Below, in pieces: positions 22,765-23,846 of a stretch of DNA of 23,846 nt. Below the pieces are notes generated by a model. It saw nothing but the letters and a program-made list of their open reading frames with translations. It did not search any database and was not told the DNA's origin. Made by a program: the position numbers and the translations under genes. The DNA is from JANYCG01 sp031386665. Its GTDB lineage: Bacteria; Pseudomonadota; Gammaproteobacteria; Burkholderiales; Burkholderiaceae_C. Position 1 is the stretch's first letter, and the number at the start of each line of letters is the position of its first letter. The stretch lies in assembly GCA_031386665.1 (NCBI GenBank), contig JANNCN010000042.1, positions 1-23,846 of the forward strand. The letters are read 5' to 3'.

Positions 22765-23646
22765 ATGACCACTGACTTCAACTACCGGCATTTGTATTAT
22801 TTTTGGGTTGTCGCCAAAGAGGGCGGTATGGCCAAGGCCGCCGAGAAGTTAGGCATGGCGGTGCAGACCATCAGCACGCAGGTGCGGGAGCTGGAACGAT
22901 CGCTGGGTTACACCTTGTTAAAGCCCTCTGGGCGCGGCGTGGCGCTGACCGACGCAGGCACTGCTGCCATGCGCCAGGCAGAGCTGATTTTTCAATTGGG
23001 TGAAAAACTGCCGGGCGCTGTTCGCGACGCGGTTGGCACGCCCTCAGTCAGGTTGGCGGTGGGTATTTCTGAGGGTTTAGCCAAGCTGGCCGTGCGGCAA
23101 CTGATGCAGCCCGTCATGCAGACGCCAAATTTGCGCTTAATTTGCCACGAAGACGAATTCGAAGATTTGCTCGGCGACCTGGCACTGCATCGCCTCGATG
23201 TGGTGCTGGCCGACCGCCCTGCCCCCAACAACCCGAACCTGAAGGTTTACAGCCACTCATTGGGTTCGTCGCCAATTGCTTGGTACGCGCCACCCGCGCT
23301 GGCCAGTGTGGCGCGCAAGCGGTTCCCGCAGTCATTGGCTAGCGTTCCTGTGCTTCTGCCAACCAGCCATGCCGCAATCCGGCTGCGCTTAGATCAGTGG
23401 TTTGAACGCCTGAGCATTCGGCCAAATGTGGTCGGTGAGTTTGAAGACAGTGCGCTGCTTAAAACCTTTGGCGCTGCTGGCATGGGCGTTTTCCCGGCGA
23501 CCGAGCTGGTGCACGAGCAATTGACAGCGCGCTACGGCGTTCAACGCGTAGGTGAATGTGACGGCGTAGAAGAACATTTTTTCGCCATTGGCGCGCATAA
23601 AAAAGTTTTGCACCCACTGGTACAAAAGCTGCTGCCAAAAGCGTGA
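22765..23646 (+). CDS. nhaR: NhaR-like LysR-family transcriptional regulator
   Basis: A 293-residue LysR-type regulator. The N-terminal winged helix-turn-helix (about residues 6-64) reads FNYRHLYYFWVVAKEGGMAK and then QTISTQVRELERSLG, matching the NhaR subgroup, in which E. coli NhaR activates the Na+/H+ antiporter gene nhaA in response to Na+. The rest is a substrate-binding-like effector domain with DVVLADRP and GMGVFPATELV segments. The length is typical. No antiporter gene is visible in the window, so the target and ligand are not fixed. The ATG is 120 bases from the divergent HPF-like start; a T-N11-A dyad lies between. The stop codon falls within a short palindrome (AGCGTG-A-CACGCT), 5 bases from the stop of the convergent gene at the window end. 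Confidence 0.85.
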   Translation: MTTDFNYRHLYYFWVVAKEGGMAKAAEKLGMAVQTISTQVRELERSLGYTLLKPSGRGVALTDAGTAAMRQAELIFQLGEKLPGAVRDAVGTPSVRLAVGISEGLAKLAVRQLMQPVMQTPNLRLICHEDEFEDLLGDLALHRLDVVLADRPAPNNPNLKVYSHSLGSSPIAWYAPPALASVARKRFPQSLASVPVLLPTSHAAIRLRLDQWFERLSIRPNVVGEFEDSALLKTFGAAGMGVFPATELVHEQLTARYGVQRVGECDGVEEHFFAIGAHKKVLHPLVQKLLPKA

Positions 23647-23651
23647 CACGC

Positions 23652-23846
23652 TCAGGCGCCGCGCAGTTTTTCAGGTCGTGGTATTTTTTTAAACTTGATC
23701 GAGCGCGCGGTTTCAATCGCATCTTTTTTAATCTGCCGCTCTGCGTCCAGCAGTTGCCCAGCTGCCAGCCAGCCAGCAAATTCATCGGGTGTCTCCAGCG
23801 AAATGCGTCCCAGCGCGCTTTGGCGAAACTCATAAATCACAATCTC
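23652..23846 (-). CDS. Hypothetical protein, C-terminal part (reaches window edge)
   Basis: A minus-strand reading frame that is open to the last base of the window and ends with TGA only 5 bases from the nhaR-like stop. The visible 64 codons read IYEFRQSALGRISLETPDEF and onward, rich in charged residues, with a basic tail ending KKIPRPEKLRGA. I do not recognise the family. A GTG at 23840 could start a 62-residue protein, but no ribosome binding site can be checked, so a 3' fragment of a longer gene is as likely. Tight convergence with the regulator supports a real gene end rather than chance. Confidence 0.5.
   Translation of the reverse strand, partial: EIVIYEFRQSALGRISLETPDEFAGWLAAGQLLDAERQIKKDAIETARSIKFKKIPRPEKLRGA

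Noticed and set aside
23640..23652. AGCGTG-A-CACGCT palindrome at the nhaR-like stop codon as a terminator
   Set aside because: The stem is only 6 bp with a 1-base centre and no T-run follows on either strand.

Overview
The window reads as an ordinary, densely coded chromosomal segment of a betaproteobacterium, most likely of the Comamonadaceae/Burkholderiales (Rhodoferax- or Polaromonas-like). This rests on moderately high GC, the protein families present, and short AT-rich intergenic repeats set between GC-rich genes; it is inference, not a database match. I see no tRNA, rRNA, transposase, phage gene or CRISPR array, and no gap above 300 bases lacks a gene.

Layout. (1) 17-4225 (+): a tight envelope operon of a DUF58 protein, a TgpA-type membrane transglutaminase and an MltB-type lytic transglycosylase; the first two overlap and the third starts 4 bases after the second. 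(2) 4511-7059 (-): an alpha-E protein and a circularly permuted ATP-grasp protein. (3) 7141-9696 (-): comEC. (4) 9784-14184 (+): a large transglutaminase/putative amidoligase (DUF2126) fusion, then an orphan ParA-like ATPase. The alpha-E, ATP-grasp and transglutaminase-amidoligase genes are the known parts of a predicted but biochemically uncharacterised peptide-ligation/modification system, here interrupted by comEC. (5) 14380-17091 (-): a CpxP/Spy-like lipoprotein, an OmpR-family response regulator and a sensor kinase, an envelope-stress-like set. A GTAAA-N5-GTAAA site, the CpxR consensus of enterobacteria, lies in its divergent control region. (6) 17353-20311 (+): a DUF1800/DUF1501 exported pair, then a small periplasmic EF-hand protein (20461-20790). 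(7) 20848-22644 (-): a TerC-family membrane protein, a small zinc-ribbon protein and a short HPF/RaiA-like ribosome-associated protein. (8) 22765-23646 (+): an NhaR-like LysR regulator, facing the end of an unrecognised gene that reaches the window edge.

Most genes concern the cell envelope: peptidoglycan turnover, envelope stress, exported proteins and membrane transport. The less expected signals are non-coding: a dispersed ~75-bp repeat present once in each of two convergent gaps, the CpxR-like box and a nearby 9-bp inverted repeat, a strong hairpin just before the EF-hand gene, and a structured leader before terC. None by itself proves a new system; the split amidoligase locus is the best candidate for unknown biochemistry.
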